63,400 bases of DNA from a virus. The translations under genes were made by a program, and so were the position numbers. Positions 38,456-47,993 of the stretch are shown here, piece after piece. The first letter of the stretch is position 1; each line of letters begins with the position of its first letter. The stretch lies in the IMG/VR virus record IMGVR_UViG_3300034101_001021, positions 1-63,400 of that record. One strand, written 5' to 3'. The notes beneath the pieces were generated by a model. It searched no databases and was not told the origin of the DNA. It saw nothing but the letters and a program-made list of their open reading frames with translations.

Positions 38456-39823
38456 GTGTACAACCGTGACAAAATTCTTGCGACGATGCAAGAAATCTAT
38501 GATGAGTCAAAGAGCATTGCACCCTACGTCGTCATCGCGCAGCCAAGGCGAGACCTAAAAGAAACGGCAGCGCAAAACTTCGATGGATATGAAGGGTTGC
38601 ATATCGACCTTCTTGGGTTTTCTCACGGTTTCGTACACATTGGCGGCGAGAAGGTAGACGTCGCCCGTAACTACCTTATTGAGCAGGCGCTTGAGTCTGG
38701 GGCCAAGTACCTCTTCTTCATTGGCGAAGATACGGTCATTCCTTATGATGGGTTTAAAGTCTTGCATGAGACGGCAGAGAAGAACCCTGATGCGGCTGTC
38801 GTTGGGGTTTATTACATCAAGTGCTCTGACGCCATGATCATGGTCCGTAACAACGACTGGATCACCATCCCGAACGTAGACCCAGGTCAACTTATCGAGG
38901 CGTGGCAGACCGGCATGGACGCCATGTTGATACCGATCTCAATCCTCAAGAAGATGAAAGAGGAGGCCCCCGAGCTTCCCTTTTGTTGCATCGCAAACAA
39001 CGTCGAGGGACCAAAAGGTACTATCCCGTTTATTGGTGAGGACAACTTCTTCGTCCACCGGCTGCACAAGCGAGGCACCAAGCTCCTGGTCAACACGGAC
39101 GTTCAATGCCTGCACATGGACCTTGCGTCTGGCATGTATACCGCTCACCCCTCTGTGGATCTGAAGCGCTACTACACCAACATCAAGCCTACCAGGCCGC
39201 TGACCCTGGACGACAAAGAGTTTATTGACAAACGCTGGCACGACCGCCTACCCGAAGGTACGGGGGCCAAGTCTGGATACAAGGCTATCATCACCCAGTT
39301 ACAGGCCGAGAATCAGCCAATTAAATTCAACATGGGCTGCGGCCAAGACAAGATTCCTGGCTACATGGGCGTGGACAAGCATAACCCCAATGCAGACATT
39401 AAGATGGATCTATTTGAGCTTGATCTGCCAGAGGGCTGCGCTGATGAGGTTTTGGCCTCTCACGTTATTGAGCACCTGCCTATGCACCGTGCACCCGAGG
39501 CATTGTCTGGGTGGTTAAAGGTTCTCAAGCCCGGTGGCAAGCTCGTTATGGAGCAGCCAGACCTGGAAGAAATGTGCCGAGATTTTTTATCTCAAGATGA
39601 GAAAGAACGGTTTATGACTACGGTCTGTATTTATGGCGCGGCAGCAGAGCCTGGGGTTGATGGGCTTGAGAAGACTGGTGCAGCCTCTCCCCATTTGTGG
39701 GGTTATACGCCAAAATCCCTGAGCGATCTTGTTGGCGCTGTTGGGTTCAAAGATATTCAGATTCTTCCGGCCACCGGACCGCATCCGGGCAAAAACTTCC
39801 GTCTTGAAGCAGTGAAAGGGTAA
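38456..39823 (+). CDS. Glycosyltransferase-methyltransferase fusion
   Basis: 455 residues from GTG at 38456 (AAAGGAG before it). N-terminal part (to about 270) resembles a GT-A glycosyltransferase: V-D-V-A-R-N-Y-L, F-F-I-G-E-D-T-V-I-P (a D-x-D-like acid site), G-M-D-A-M-L-I, G-E-D-N-F-F. C-terminal part is a class I methyltransferase: F-N-M-G-C-G-Q-D-K-I (near 290), V-L-A-S-H-V-I-E-H-L-P, L-K-P-G-G-K-L. Likely modifies a sugar on a host or virion surface. Confidence 0.75.
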   Translation: MYNRDKILATMQEIYDESKSIAPYVVIAQPRRDLKETAAQNFDGYEGLHIDLLGFSHGFVHIGGEKVDVARNYLIEQALESGAKYLFFIGEDTVIPYDGFKVLHETAEKNPDAAVVGVYYIKCSDAMIMVRNNDWITIPNVDPGQLIEAWQTGMDAMLIPISILKKMKEEAPELPFCCIANNVEGPKGTIPFIGEDNFFVHRLHKRGTKLLVNTDVQCLHMDLASGMYTAHPSVDLKRYYTNIKPTRPLTLDDKEFIDKRWHDRLPEGTGAKSGYKAIITQLQAENQPIKFNMGCGQDKIPGYMGVDKHNPNADIKMDLFELDLPEGCADEVLASHVIEHLPMHRAPEALSGWLKVLKPGGKLVMEQPDLEEMCRDFLSQDEKERFMTTVCIYGAAAEPGVDGLEKTGAASPHLWGYTPKSLSDLVGAVGFKDIQILPATGPHPGKNFRLEAVKG

Positions 39824-39825
39824 TC

Positions 39826-40260
39826 ATGGCTACGATTTCATTAGAGGGCTTGGCCTCCGGTATTGCCGGAGAAGAACGCGCTGTGGCGTACGTGAAGGTT
39901 GACCACAATGGTCAGACCTACGATTGGAAGGTATTCGTTCCTCCCATGCAGGATCTGAGCTTGTACTTACAGTCTGTTACTGATGCTGTGGCCGCAGACA
40001 TTGACGCAAAAGAAACAGCTTGGGCGGCTTTGACACCGAAGACTCGGGAGATCGAAGACCCCCTGACCGGCGAGACGATTGTCGAGGAAATCCAAAAGGG
40101 CGAGATCGTTCGGGCTGATGACCCTGATTACTACGCCAAGCGCCGCGCAGAGTACCCGCCTTTGGCAGAGCAACTCGATGCCTTCTGGAAGGGTGGTCAG
40201 GCTCAGGCAGACATGCTTGCCAAGATCCAGGCCGTGAAGAACAAGTACCCGAAGCCTTAA
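39826..40260 (+). CDS. Fibre-region accessory protein
   Basis: 144 residues. N-terminal beta part, helical C-terminus with Y-Y-A-K-R-R-A-E-Y-P-P-L-A-E-Q-L-D-A-F-W-K-G, a pattern seen in phage tail-fibre assembly-type proteins. It may help fold or attach fibres. Confidence 0.65.
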   Translation: MATISLEGLASGIAGEERAVAYVKVDHNGQTYDWKVFVPPMQDLSLYLQSVTDAVAADIDAKETAWAALTPKTREIEDPLTGETIVEEIQKGEIVRADDPDYYAKRRAEYPPLAEQLDAFWKGGQAQADMLAKIQAVKNKYPKP

Positions 40261-40262
40261 TT

Positions 40263-40535
40263 ATGTGGGCCATTGAAGACCGCCATGTCGGCAAGATCAT
40301 TCGCACGGACAGCATCGACCGCCTTACTATTCGCGGCCCATCTGTCACGGCAGGCCTTGCCTTTGTGATCTTTAATCCACGGGACACGGTAGTAACGATC
40401 TCATCGCAGATTAAAAAGACGTACAAGGCAGCAGATACGCAGGCAAGATCAGAGTTCCAGATCAAGCCCAAAGGGTTGGCAAACGTCCTCTACGTAGCCG
40501 AGGACATGGTGGTTGTTTCTGGAGACGTATTATGA
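40263..40535 (+). CDS. Hypothetical beta protein
   Basis: 90 residues, mostly beta by pattern, no motif. It overlaps the following micropeptide gene by 4 bases. Possibly part of the tail tip. Confidence 0.6.
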   Translation: MWAIEDRHVGKIIRTDSIDRLTIRGPSVTAGLAFVIFNPRDTVVTISSQIKKTYKAADTQARSEFQIKPKGLANVLYVAEDMVVVSGDVL

Positions 40536-40645
40536 GCGGAATCGTATTGGCGTTTGTCGGTGCCTCTTTTGGGGGAGGTGGTGTTGTAATTGCGGGAGAT
40601 GCCGCTTATGCTGCATCGACCTATGGCGAAGTAGCTTTTGGATAA
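40532..40645 (+). CDS. Gly-rich hydrophobic micropeptide
   Basis: 37 residues, starting on ATGA overlap. Hydrophobic and Gly-rich (GASFGGGGVVIAGDAAYAA). No known family; the coding call rests on coupling and filling of the gap before the collar gene. Confidence 0.5.
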   Translation: MSGIVLAFVGASFGGGGVVIAGDAAYAASTYGEVAFG

Positions 40646-40658
40646 CCTGGAGTAAATC

Positions 40659-42014
40659 ATGGCGTCAACGTACAGCCCACTTAAGATCGAACTCATTGGC
40701 ACCGGTGAACAGGTTGCTACTTGGGGTCAGACCACTAACACAAACCTAGGCACGGCTATTGAGCAGGCCATAGGAGGCAAAGCAGATGTCACGATGTCCA
40801 GCACATCGGAGAGCCTGACCCTTACCAATACCAATGCGCTTCAAGATGCTCGGGCCTTGTACCTCAATCTCACTGGTACGCCAGGCGGAGCTGCGACTCT
40901 CAATGTCCCGGCTGTTCAGAAAGCCTACATAGTCCGAAATGGAACTACCGGTGGTAACGCGGTGACGGTCAAGGTCACTGGCCAGACAGGTGTTTCTGTT
41001 CCCAATGGTGCCACGATGCACCTGTATAACAATGGGACGGACGTAGTAAACGCCATGACAAACCTCCCTGCCGGTGCAACGGTAGGCGGAGTGGCAATCG
41101 GTACTGGTGGCGGATCTGTAACTTCTGTTGCGGGGACTGGTACGGTCAATGGAATTACTTTGACTGGCACGGTTACATCATCTGGATCGCTAACTCTTGG
41201 AGGCGCTCTTAGCAACGTTGACTTAGCTACCCAGGTAACAAATACCCTGCCAACAAATCGTGGCGGCACGGGACAAACTGTTACTCAGTATTGCAATTTA
41301 GCTACCAACGTATCCGGTATCCTCCCAATTGCTAACGGTGGTACGGGAACAAACTCAACGACATTTTGTAATCTAACAACAAATGTCACCGGAACATTGC
41401 CAGTTAATAGGGGCGGTACTGGGGCTGCGACACTTACCTCTAATGCAGCATTGATTGGTAACGGTACTGGGGCAGTGCTCGGCCTTTCGCCAGGCCCTGT
41501 TGGAAATCTTATGACTTCCGACGGAACGACATGGGTATCATCCGCTCCTCCGACGTCTTTTATAGCCGGCATGATCATCATGTGGTCCGGGACTATTGCT
41601 ACCATTCCAAGCGGATGGGCGCTCTGTAACGGATCAAACGGTACCCCGGATCTACGAGATCGTTTCATCATTGGTGCAAGCCAGGACAGCGGCGGGCAAG
41701 CACGAACAAACGTTACGGGATCACTAACGCAGACTGGCGGTACCAAAGACGCCATTGTTGTAAGCCATACGCACACGGCGTCATCATCTGTAACAGACCC
41801 AGGCCACACCCACACAGCCAATATCGTTAATGAGATTCTTGCTGGTGGACCATTCTCAACAGTTCGCCCGGTTCCGCTTGGATCTGGAACGATTGGTATG
41901 ACAACAGCAACTACCGGAATTAGTGTTGCCACCTCTGTTTCGACAGCTGGTTCGTCTGGCACTAATCAGAACTTGCCTCCGTACTATGCGCTGGCATTTA
42001 TTATGAAGACCTAA
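40659..42014 (+). CDS. Tail collar-domain fibre
   Basis: 451 residues. N-terminus W-G-Q-T-T-N-T-N-L-G is a common virion-anchor signature. The middle has repeated N-G-G-T-G-T-N-S motifs. The C-terminus is a phage tail collar domain: G-M-I-I-M-W-S-G, P-S-G-W-A-L-C-N-G, G-T-P-D-L-R-D-R-F-I-I-G, with H-T-H and P-P-Y-Y-A-L near the end. A likely second receptor-binding fibre. Confidence 0.8.
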   Translation: MASTYSPLKIELIGTGEQVATWGQTTNTNLGTAIEQAIGGKADVTMSSTSESLTLTNTNALQDARALYLNLTGTPGGAATLNVPAVQKAYIVRNGTTGGNAVTVKVTGQTGVSVPNGATMHLYNNGTDVVNAMTNLPAGATVGGVAIGTGGGSVTSVAGTGTVNGITLTGTVTSSGSLTLGGALSNVDLATQVTNTLPTNRGGTGQTVTQYCNLATNVSGILPIANGGTGTNSTTFCNLTTNVTGTLPVNRGGTGAATLTSNAALIGNGTGAVLGLSPGPVGNLMTSDGTTWVSSAPPTSFIAGMIIMWSGTIATIPSGWALCNGSNGTPDLRDRFIIGASQDSGGQARTNVTGSLTQTGGTKDAIVVSHTHTASSSVTDPGHTHTANIVNEILAGGPFSTVRPVPLGSGTIGMTTATTGISVATSVSTAGSSGTNQNLPPYYALAFIMKT

Positions 42015-42015
42015 A

Positions 42016-42591
42016 ATGCTACAGATGCCAAGCAACCTGCCCGAGTACATCATGTACTTGGAGAATGTAGTCCCCCAGACTTTAATAGACGAGATCTTTT
42101 CTGAGTATGGTGGGGATGAAGACTGGGAAGACTCCAAGATTGGTGTCGATGGGCAGGTTATTAAAAATGTCAGAGGCGCTAAGATTAAGTCGCTGTCCCA
42201 AGCGGAAAGTATCCAAAAGAACGAGGCAGTAAGAAAAAACATTGACGCCCAGCTTTTCAAATGCGTAGAGATTGGGCTTCTTGCCTATACAAAGAAGTTT
42301 CCCATGTGCGTGGTACAGAAGGACACTGGATACGACTTGCTTAAATATGATGCAGGGACTGGATATACCCGGCACGTGGATAACTTTCTTGGATTCCAAA
42401 GGGCGGTGTCCTGCTCTATCGTCCTAAACGATGGCTTTGAAGGCGGTGAGTTTAGTTTCTTTAATGGTGAGGTGTCTTACAAGTTGGGCACTGGAAGCAT
42501 GTTGTTATTTCCAAGTTCCTTTCAATACCCGCATGAAGTAAAGACTGTTACATCTGGTACACGTTATTCAATAGTCACTTGGTTTAATTAA
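42016..42591 (+). CDS. 2-oxoglutarate/Fe(II) oxygenase (prolyl hydroxylase-like)
   Basis: 191 residues. Fe ligands H-V-D (H120 and D122) and His at about 173 (P-H-E-V), followed by Arg near 182 for 2-oxoglutarate. Pattern Y-T-R-H-V-D-N, then G-G-E-F-S-F-F and S-M-L-L-F-P-S. It may hydroxylate a structural or host protein. Its place between fibre and lysis genes is unusual but seen in aquatic phages. Confidence 0.75.
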   Translation: MLQMPSNLPEYIMYLENVVPQTLIDEIFSEYGGDEDWEDSKIGVDGQVIKNVRGAKIKSLSQAESIQKNEAVRKNIDAQLFKCVEIGLLAYTKKFPMCVVQKDTGYDLLKYDAGTGYTRHVDNFLGFQRAVSCSIVLNDGFEGGEFSFFNGEVSYKLGTGSMLLFPSSFQYPHEVKTVTSGTRYSIVTWFN

Positions 42592-43005
42592 ATGAATACA
42601 GACATCGATTTATTAAAAATTCAGGCTCGTATTGAGCTAGATAAGTTAGAAGCCCAGGCTGCTGCTAAAGACGTAGCCGGTAAGGCTATCGGCAAGAACG
42701 GCCTTCCTTACATCACTGCCATAGTGGTCATCGGCGTGGTGGCTAGTATCTTCCTAGAAGAAGGCAAGATGGCTGCGGTCATGGGGCTACTCGGTGCTTC
42801 TCTGACGGCCCTGATTTCTATGCTTAACGGCATCGCCGGTACCGCACCCAAGCAAGAGCGGCCTGAGTTTGAAGTCATCAAGACCCTGATCGACCGGCTG
42901 GATAGGATTGCTGATAAGGCCGAGCCTATGGCGGTTACTGTTGATGGTGATCGGGTCACGGTTCGTAAGGGTGACGACATAGTGACGACTGGAAAGGAAA
43001 AGTAA
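42592..43005 (+). CDS. Two-span membrane protein, possible holin or antiholin
   Basis: 137 residues. Two spans (LPYITAIVVIGVVASIFL and AAVMGLLGASLTALISML) after a charged helical N-terminus. Next to a 3TM holin and an endolysin, so a role in lysis control is likely. Confidence 0.65.
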   Translation: MNTDIDLLKIQARIELDKLEAQAAAKDVAGKAIGKNGLPYITAIVVIGVVASIFLEEGKMAAVMGLLGASLTALISMLNGIAGTAPKQERPEFEVIKTLIDRLDRIADKAEPMAVTVDGDRVTVRKGDDIVTTGKEK

Positions 43006-43436
43006 TGCTGCCTCTTGCTGCCATCCTATCAATCGGGGAAAAGGTACTGGACAAGGTACTGCCCGACCCTAATGCTAAAGCAGAGGCCCAAGCCAAGCTC
43101 ATGGAGATGGCCCAAAAAGGGCAGCTTGCCGAACTAGAGTTTCAGGCCAAAGAAATGGCCTCGGCTCGTGACCGTGAGATTCAGATTGCCACCAGCGAGT
43201 TTGCTCCGACTTTGAACAAGATTGTGACTCCCGTGCTGGCGTTGGGTACGGTTGCGCTGACTTTCATGCTCTACGCCGTGATCATTTTTGTGGATGTTGA
43301 CGAGCAGTCTAAAGACATCTTGATCTACGTGCTCGGTGCACTGACCTCTGCCGTGACCATGGTTCTCGGGTACTACTTCGGCAGTTCTGCGGGTAGCAAG
43401 GAAAAAGACCAGAAGATCAAGGATCTAATGAAATGA
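43005..43436 (+). CDS. GTA-type 3TM holin
   Basis: 143 residues. N-terminus has K-V-L-P-D-P-N-A-K-A-E-A-Q-A-K-L, a signature of the 3TM holin of gene-transfer agents. Two or three spans follow (IVTPVLALGTVALTFMLYAV, ILIYVLGALTSAVTMVLGYY). Ends with a charged tail. It should form the membrane hole for the endolysin. Confidence 0.8.
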   Translation: MLPLAAILSIGEKVLDKVLPDPNAKAEAQAKLMEMAQKGQLAELEFQAKEMASARDREIQIATSEFAPTLNKIVTPVLALGTVALTFMLYAVIIFVDVDEQSKDILIYVLGALTSAVTMVLGYYFGSSAGSKEKDQKIKDLMK

Positions 43437-43900
43437 CACAATTAACCAAGAACTTTTCCCTGGCGGAGATGGTTAAGTCTGAGACTGCGCTGCGGCATGG
43501 TATGGAGAATAACCCTGGCCCGGACGAACTGAACAACCTGTTGCAACTTTGTGCCAATGTCCTCCAGCCTATTCGTGATCACTACCAGAAGGGTGTGAAA
43601 GTCAACTCGGGCTATCGCTCGCCGGATGTAAATGCTAAAGTTGGCGGGTCAAGAACGTCGGACCATACACGTGGTATGGCTGCTGACATAGAGATACCGG
43701 GGGTGCCCAATGCAGAGCTTGCTATTTATATTAGAGACAACCTGGCTTACACACAGCTTATTTTGGAATTTTATACTCCTGGCGTACCTGACAGTGGTTG
43801 GGTTCATGTTAGTTACGATGAGCAGAATCTGAAGAAACAGGTTCTGACGGCCACCAGGAAAGACGGAAAAACCGTATACCTACCAGGATTGGTTGCGTAA
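43433..43900 (+). CDS. M15-type endolysin (D-Ala peptidase)
   Basis: 155 residues. Zinc ligands in S-D-H-T-R-G-M-A-A-D (H78 and D85) and G-W-V-H-V-S-Y (His near 125). It fits Peptidase_M15_3 endolysins, which cut peptidoglycan cross-bridges. ATGA overlap with the holin gene. Confidence 0.85.
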   Translation: MTQLTKNFSLAEMVKSETALRHGMENNPGPDELNNLLQLCANVLQPIRDHYQKGVKVNSGYRSPDVNAKVGGSRTSDHTRGMAADIEIPGVPNAELAIYIRDNLAYTQLILEFYTPGVPDSGWVHVSYDEQNLKKQVLTATRKDGKTVYLPGLVA

Positions 43901-46120
43901 ATGTTAAGAAAAGTCACTCTTCGCCCAGGCATCAACAGAGATACAACGAACTATGCCAACGAGGGCGGTTACTATGAGTGCGACAAGATCCGCTTTTACT
44001 CTGGGTATCCACAGAAGCTGGGTGGCTGGGTTGAAGCTACGACAGAACGATTTTTGGGAACTTGTCGGCAGCTCTGGAATTGGGTTACATCCTTTACAGA
44101 CAACTTTCTTGCGGTTGGTACAGATCAAAAGGTCTACATTGAGGTCGGTGGACTTTACTATGACATCACCCCAATACGTAATCCTCTCGCTTCTCCAGAT
44201 CAAGAGTACACATTTAAGACCCCTACTACAGACAACTGTATAGATACGACCAATGGTTCAACCACGGTCAATATCAACATCACGGCTCACGGATGCTTGG
44301 TTGGGGACTACATAACCATAGCTGGATCTGCCGATGTTGGTGGCATACCTAGTGCGGTTCTTAATACCGAGCACAAAGTTACAGAAGTAACGGACACTAA
44401 TAACTTCAAAATTGTTGTATCGACTGCTGCGACGTCAACCGTAACTAACGGTGGTGGTACGTCTATATTTGTAGGGTGCCAGATACATCCAGGCTTTCCT
44501 CTTCAGACAGCAGGTTATGGCTGGGGAACTGGAGGATTCGGTGGTACAACCGGTTTATCCGCCATTGGAACGTTTACAGTTACCGTCGCATCCCCAGCGG
44601 TTCTTACCTTTGCAGCGCACACCCCCGTAGATAACACCGTAATCATCCTAAGTACAACCGGCGCTCTTCCTACAGGTTTATCTGCTGGTGTGGCGTATTA
44701 CATCGTCGGATCATCTGGTAGCACGTGTAGCCTGGCGCTTACCCAGGCAGGAGCCTCGATCAATACGACAGGAACTCAAAGCGGAACCCATAGTGCTCAG
44801 CTTGTAGCTTCTCCAACAGGATGGGGGTTTGCTAGTCCTCTACCTGTTTACCTACCTCAGAGAGACTGGTTCTTTGATAACTTTGACAACGACTTGGTGA
44901 TGAATATTAGAGCGGTGACTACTGGTACAGGTGTGGCTACTGGTGGACCAATTTATTACTGGAGTCGTGGTACGACGGTAAGTTCCCAGGCTGAGCTAAG
45001 CACTAGAGCCGTATTGTTGTCTGGGCTAACCATTGATGGAGTGGTCCCGGCAGATGTTCCTGAATCCGCTTACCAAATACTTGTATCCCAGAATGATAAG
45101 CATCTTCTGGCTTTTGGATGTCAGCCATATGCAGGATCTACAGGTGACTTCGATCCTCTTCTAATTCGTTGGGCAACCCAGGATCAGCCAAACGTATGGA
45201 CGCCGCTGCTTACTAACTCGGCTGGATTCATCCGAGTATCCCGTGGATCGAGGATTGTCAGGGCGCTGCCAACCAGGCAAGAGATCGTAGTCTTTACAGA
45301 TACACACCTGTATAGCTTTCAGTTCCTAGGCACTATTGAAGTGTTTGGGCTTCAGGAGCTATCAGACAACATCTCAATCATGTCGGCCAGATCTTGTATC
45401 TCCGTGAACAACGTGACTTACTGGATGGGGCTAGATAAGTTCTATGCCTATGATGGCCGGGTCCAGACTCTCCCCTGTACGCTCAGAGAGTACGTGTTCA
45501 AAGATATTAACTTGAACCAAGCAGACCAGGTTATCTGCGGGACGAACGAGGGATACAACGAAGTCTGGTGGTTTTATTGCAGCGCAAGTTCAAACTGGGT
45601 TGATCGTTATGTTATTTTTAATCACCTAGAAAGAGTCTGGTACTACGGGAGTCTTACTCGCACAGCGTGGCTAGATGTCTCTTCGAGGAATTACCCAACG
45701 GCGGTCTTTACTGACGAGAACCAAGATCCAGGTATTCTTTATACCCATGAACTTGGAGTGGATGATGGTTTGCTTCCGATGGAGGCGTTTGTCCAATCTT
45801 CAGACTTTGACATCGAGGACGGTGAAAAGTTGATGCTGACCAAGCGGATGATCCCGGACGTAAATTTCCGTGGGTCTACGGCAGCAAACCCAGAAGTAAC
45901 CATGGCCATACGGGCTAGAAACTTCCCAGGATCAGCTTTTACCAATAACGCCCTGAACGAGAAGCCGGTCATTCAGACTTCTATTGACCAGTACACAGAG
46001 CAGGTATTCATCCGTGCCCGAGGCAGACAGATGGCCATGCGGATCAGTTCAGATGGGCTTGGGGTTCAGTGGCAATTGGGTATGCCTAGGATTGACGCCC
46101 GAGAAGACGGCAAGAGATAA
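43901..46120 (+). CDS. Tail nozzle-like protein (P22 gp10-like)
   Basis: 739 residues. Starts L-R-P-G-I-N-R-D-T-T-N-Y-A-N-E-G-G-Y-Y, typical of nozzle proteins, and then a long beta-rich part that could form a propeller. An inserted FCCH-like module (about residues 113-190) shares N-I-T-A-H-G-C and H-K-V-T-E-V-T-D with the pair at 24977-25961. The nozzle closes the portal-adaptor neck in podoviruses. Confidence 0.7.
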   Translation: MLRKVTLRPGINRDTTNYANEGGYYECDKIRFYSGYPQKLGGWVEATTERFLGTCRQLWNWVTSFTDNFLAVGTDQKVYIEVGGLYYDITPIRNPLASPDQEYTFKTPTTDNCIDTTNGSTTVNINITAHGCLVGDYITIAGSADVGGIPSAVLNTEHKVTEVTDTNNFKIVVSTAATSTVTNGGGTSIFVGCQIHPGFPLQTAGYGWGTGGFGGTTGLSAIGTFTVTVASPAVLTFAAHTPVDNTVIILSTTGALPTGLSAGVAYYIVGSSGSTCSLALTQAGASINTTGTQSGTHSAQLVASPTGWGFASPLPVYLPQRDWFFDNFDNDLVMNIRAVTTGTGVATGGPIYYWSRGTTVSSQAELSTRAVLLSGLTIDGVVPADVPESAYQILVSQNDKHLLAFGCQPYAGSTGDFDPLLIRWATQDQPNVWTPLLTNSAGFIRVSRGSRIVRALPTRQEIVVFTDTHLYSFQFLGTIEVFGLQELSDNISIMSARSCISVNNVTYWMGLDKFYAYDGRVQTLPCTLREYVFKDINLNQADQVICGTNEGYNEVWWFYCSASSNWVDRYVIFNHLERVWYYGSLTRTAWLDVSSRNYPTAVFTDENQDPGILYTHELGVDDGLLPMEAFVQSSDFDIEDGEKLMLTKRMIPDVNFRGSTAANPEVTMAIRARNFPGSAFTNNALNEKPVIQTSIDQYTEQVFIRARGRQMAMRISSDGLGVQWQLGMPRIDAREDGKR

Positions 46121-47011
46121 ATGGCGCTTATTGGATTCCGGGCACCAGCTCTTCCTCTGCCAAGGCAGGAGTATGACCGTCAGCAGATGGACCAGCTTAT
46201 CAATGCGCTGCGTCTGTACTTCAACCAACTAGACTCCCTCACTCCGCAGCAGGCAAACTCCTACCGAGCAGACGAGTTTATTGGTGGGATCTTCTCTGGT
46301 TCAGCCTATACCGGAGGGACATTTACTGGAACGGTGTTTACCGGAGACAGCTTTAACGGTGACTTTTTCAATGGCGGGAACTTTAGCGGGGAACAGTTCA
46401 ATGGTGGTGTCTTTGCCGGCCAAGGAAGAAGGCTTGTATTTCCACACATAGCAGCATCGGATAGTACGGATCAGGTAGCGACGGGAAACAACACAGCTAC
46501 TTTAGTTAAGTTTGATACTTTGGATTCAGGGTTTGGTTGGACGCTTAACTCTCCCGGATCTGCTACGGCAGACTATGCTGGCGTGTACACCATAAGATAC
46601 AGACTACAGTACATAAATACAGCAAACGCTATTCACTATGCGGATGTCTGGCTCAAGGTAAATGGCAGCAACGTAGCCAACTCAACTACTAGATTCTTTA
46701 TTCCGGCTCATAAAAGCGCCTCTGCGGGAGAAGAAGGGTACCTCTGCGCTTACTCTGAGGTAACTTTTGCTGTTCAAATTGGAGATGAGATAGAGCTTTA
46801 CTGGGCTACAGACCTTGCAGGAAACCCGACTACACCGACTAACGGGGTGTATATGTTCCACGATGCTGCAAGCGCCAGCCCCTATTCCAGACCAGCTATC
46901 CCCTCGGCAATAGGATCAATTAGTTTTGTATCAGCAGTAGAAAGCGTAAGCGTGAAACCTGGGGTAAAAGCAGTCCTGCTTTCTGGTTCTTTACCCACGG
47001 TTACAACCTAG
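46121..47011 (+). CDS. Pentapeptide-repeat and jelly-roll virion protein
   Basis: 296 residues. Residues 55-105 form pentapeptide repeats with F every fifth residue (FTGGTFTGTVFTGDSF and so on), followed by a TNF/C1q-like jelly roll (Y-A-G-V-Y-T-I-R-Y-R-L, then Y-A-D-V-W-L-K-V-N-G). This pairing resembles a trimeric tail spike or cap. Ends with T-rich repeats similar to the 32132 protein. Confidence 0.7.
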   Translation: MALIGFRAPALPLPRQEYDRQQMDQLINALRLYFNQLDSLTPQQANSYRADEFIGGIFSGSAYTGGTFTGTVFTGDSFNGDFFNGGNFSGEQFNGGVFAGQGRRLVFPHIAASDSTDQVATGNNTATLVKFDTLDSGFGWTLNSPGSATADYAGVYTIRYRLQYINTANAIHYADVWLKVNGSNVANSTTRFFIPAHKSASAGEEGYLCAYSEVTFAVQIGDEIELYWATDLAGNPTTPTNGVYMFHDAASASPYSRPAIPSAIGSISFVSAVESVSVKPGVKAVLLSGSLPTVTT

Positions 47012-47066
47012 TCAACAGTAGCTAAATCACGGATAATACGGTTAGTCAAGCATTTAGGAGGCTTTT

Positions 47067-47984
47067 ATGGGTACAGGCGTAGGCGAGGCAATGATCATTG
47101 GTGCTGTAACTGGCGCCGGTACTTCTGCTATTACAGGTGGAGATCCACTTAAAGGAGCGCTTCTTGGTGCTGCCGGGGGTGGCGTAGGAGCGGGGATTGC
47201 CGGGGCTGGAGCAGGGGCAGGCGCAGCTAGTGGAGCGGGAAGTGCAGCAGCTCCCATAACCACGGCAAGCACTACAGGGGCAACGACTGGTGCAACCATG
47301 GGTTCGGCAGCTCCAATTACTAGCGTCGGTGTACCAGGAGGCGCAGGACAAATAGGAATGTCAGCATTGCCAAGTGGAGCAACTGTTCCATCTATGATGA
47401 TGCCTAGTGGTGATATTTCCATGCTGGCGTCTCAGACCCCTGGAACCGCTTCAAGTGCCGCAGCGGGATCTCCAACATTCCCCTCAATGAATGCGTTCTA
47501 CGCCAGAAACCCGGTATTAATGCCCGCTGGCCTTGGCGCTGCGTCTGCGGCTATTGGCCAGTCTTATGACGTAGAAGGATTGCCCGAGCAAGAAAAGTAT
47601 AGCGGCCCTCTCAGCCGATTCCGCTATGACCCGGACAAGTATCGTACAGCCATGGCAGGCGGTGGCCTAGCAGACTCCGCAGTAGCACAGCGTTACATGA
47701 GGGGCGGGCATCTTGGCGCCTACTCAGATGGTGGGCGGTTAACCAAGGGGCCAGGCGATGGCATGTCAGACAACATCCCGGCACGTATTGGCGCTAAGCA
47801 GCCTGCTCGTTTAGCAGACGGCGAGTTTGTAGTACCGGCAGATGTCGTCTCTGGGATTGGCAACGGGTCAACCGATGCTGGTGCTCGTAAGCTCTACGCC
47901 ATGATGGACAAAGTTCGTAAAGCTCGTACAGGAACCAAGCGTCAGGGTAAAGAGATCAACCCCAGTAAGTACATGCCAGCCTAG
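47067..47984 (+). CDS. Ejection-type internal protein with glycine zipper
   Basis: 305 residues. Gly/Ala-rich, glycine-zipper hydrophobic N-terminus (GALLGAAGGGVGAGIAGAG) and a C-terminus with R-L-A-D-G-E-F-V-V-P-A-D-V-V and K-V-R-K-A-R-T-G, which I recall from P22-like ejection proteins. Probably enters the host membrane on infection. Confidence 0.65.
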   Translation: MGTGVGEAMIIGAVTGAGTSAITGGDPLKGALLGAAGGGVGAGIAGAGAGAGAASGAGSAAAPITTASTTGATTGATMGSAAPITSVGVPGGAGQIGMSALPSGATVPSMMMPSGDISMLASQTPGTASSAAAGSPTFPSMNAFYARNPVLMPAGLGAASAAIGQSYDVEGLPEQEKYSGPLSRFRYDPDKYRTAMAGGGLADSAVAQRYMRGGHLGAYSDGGRLTKGPGDGMSDNIPARIGAKQPARLADGEFVVPADVVSGIGNGSTDAGARKLYAMMDKVRKARTGTKRQGKEINPSKYMPA

Positions 47985-47993
47985 GAGATAGAG

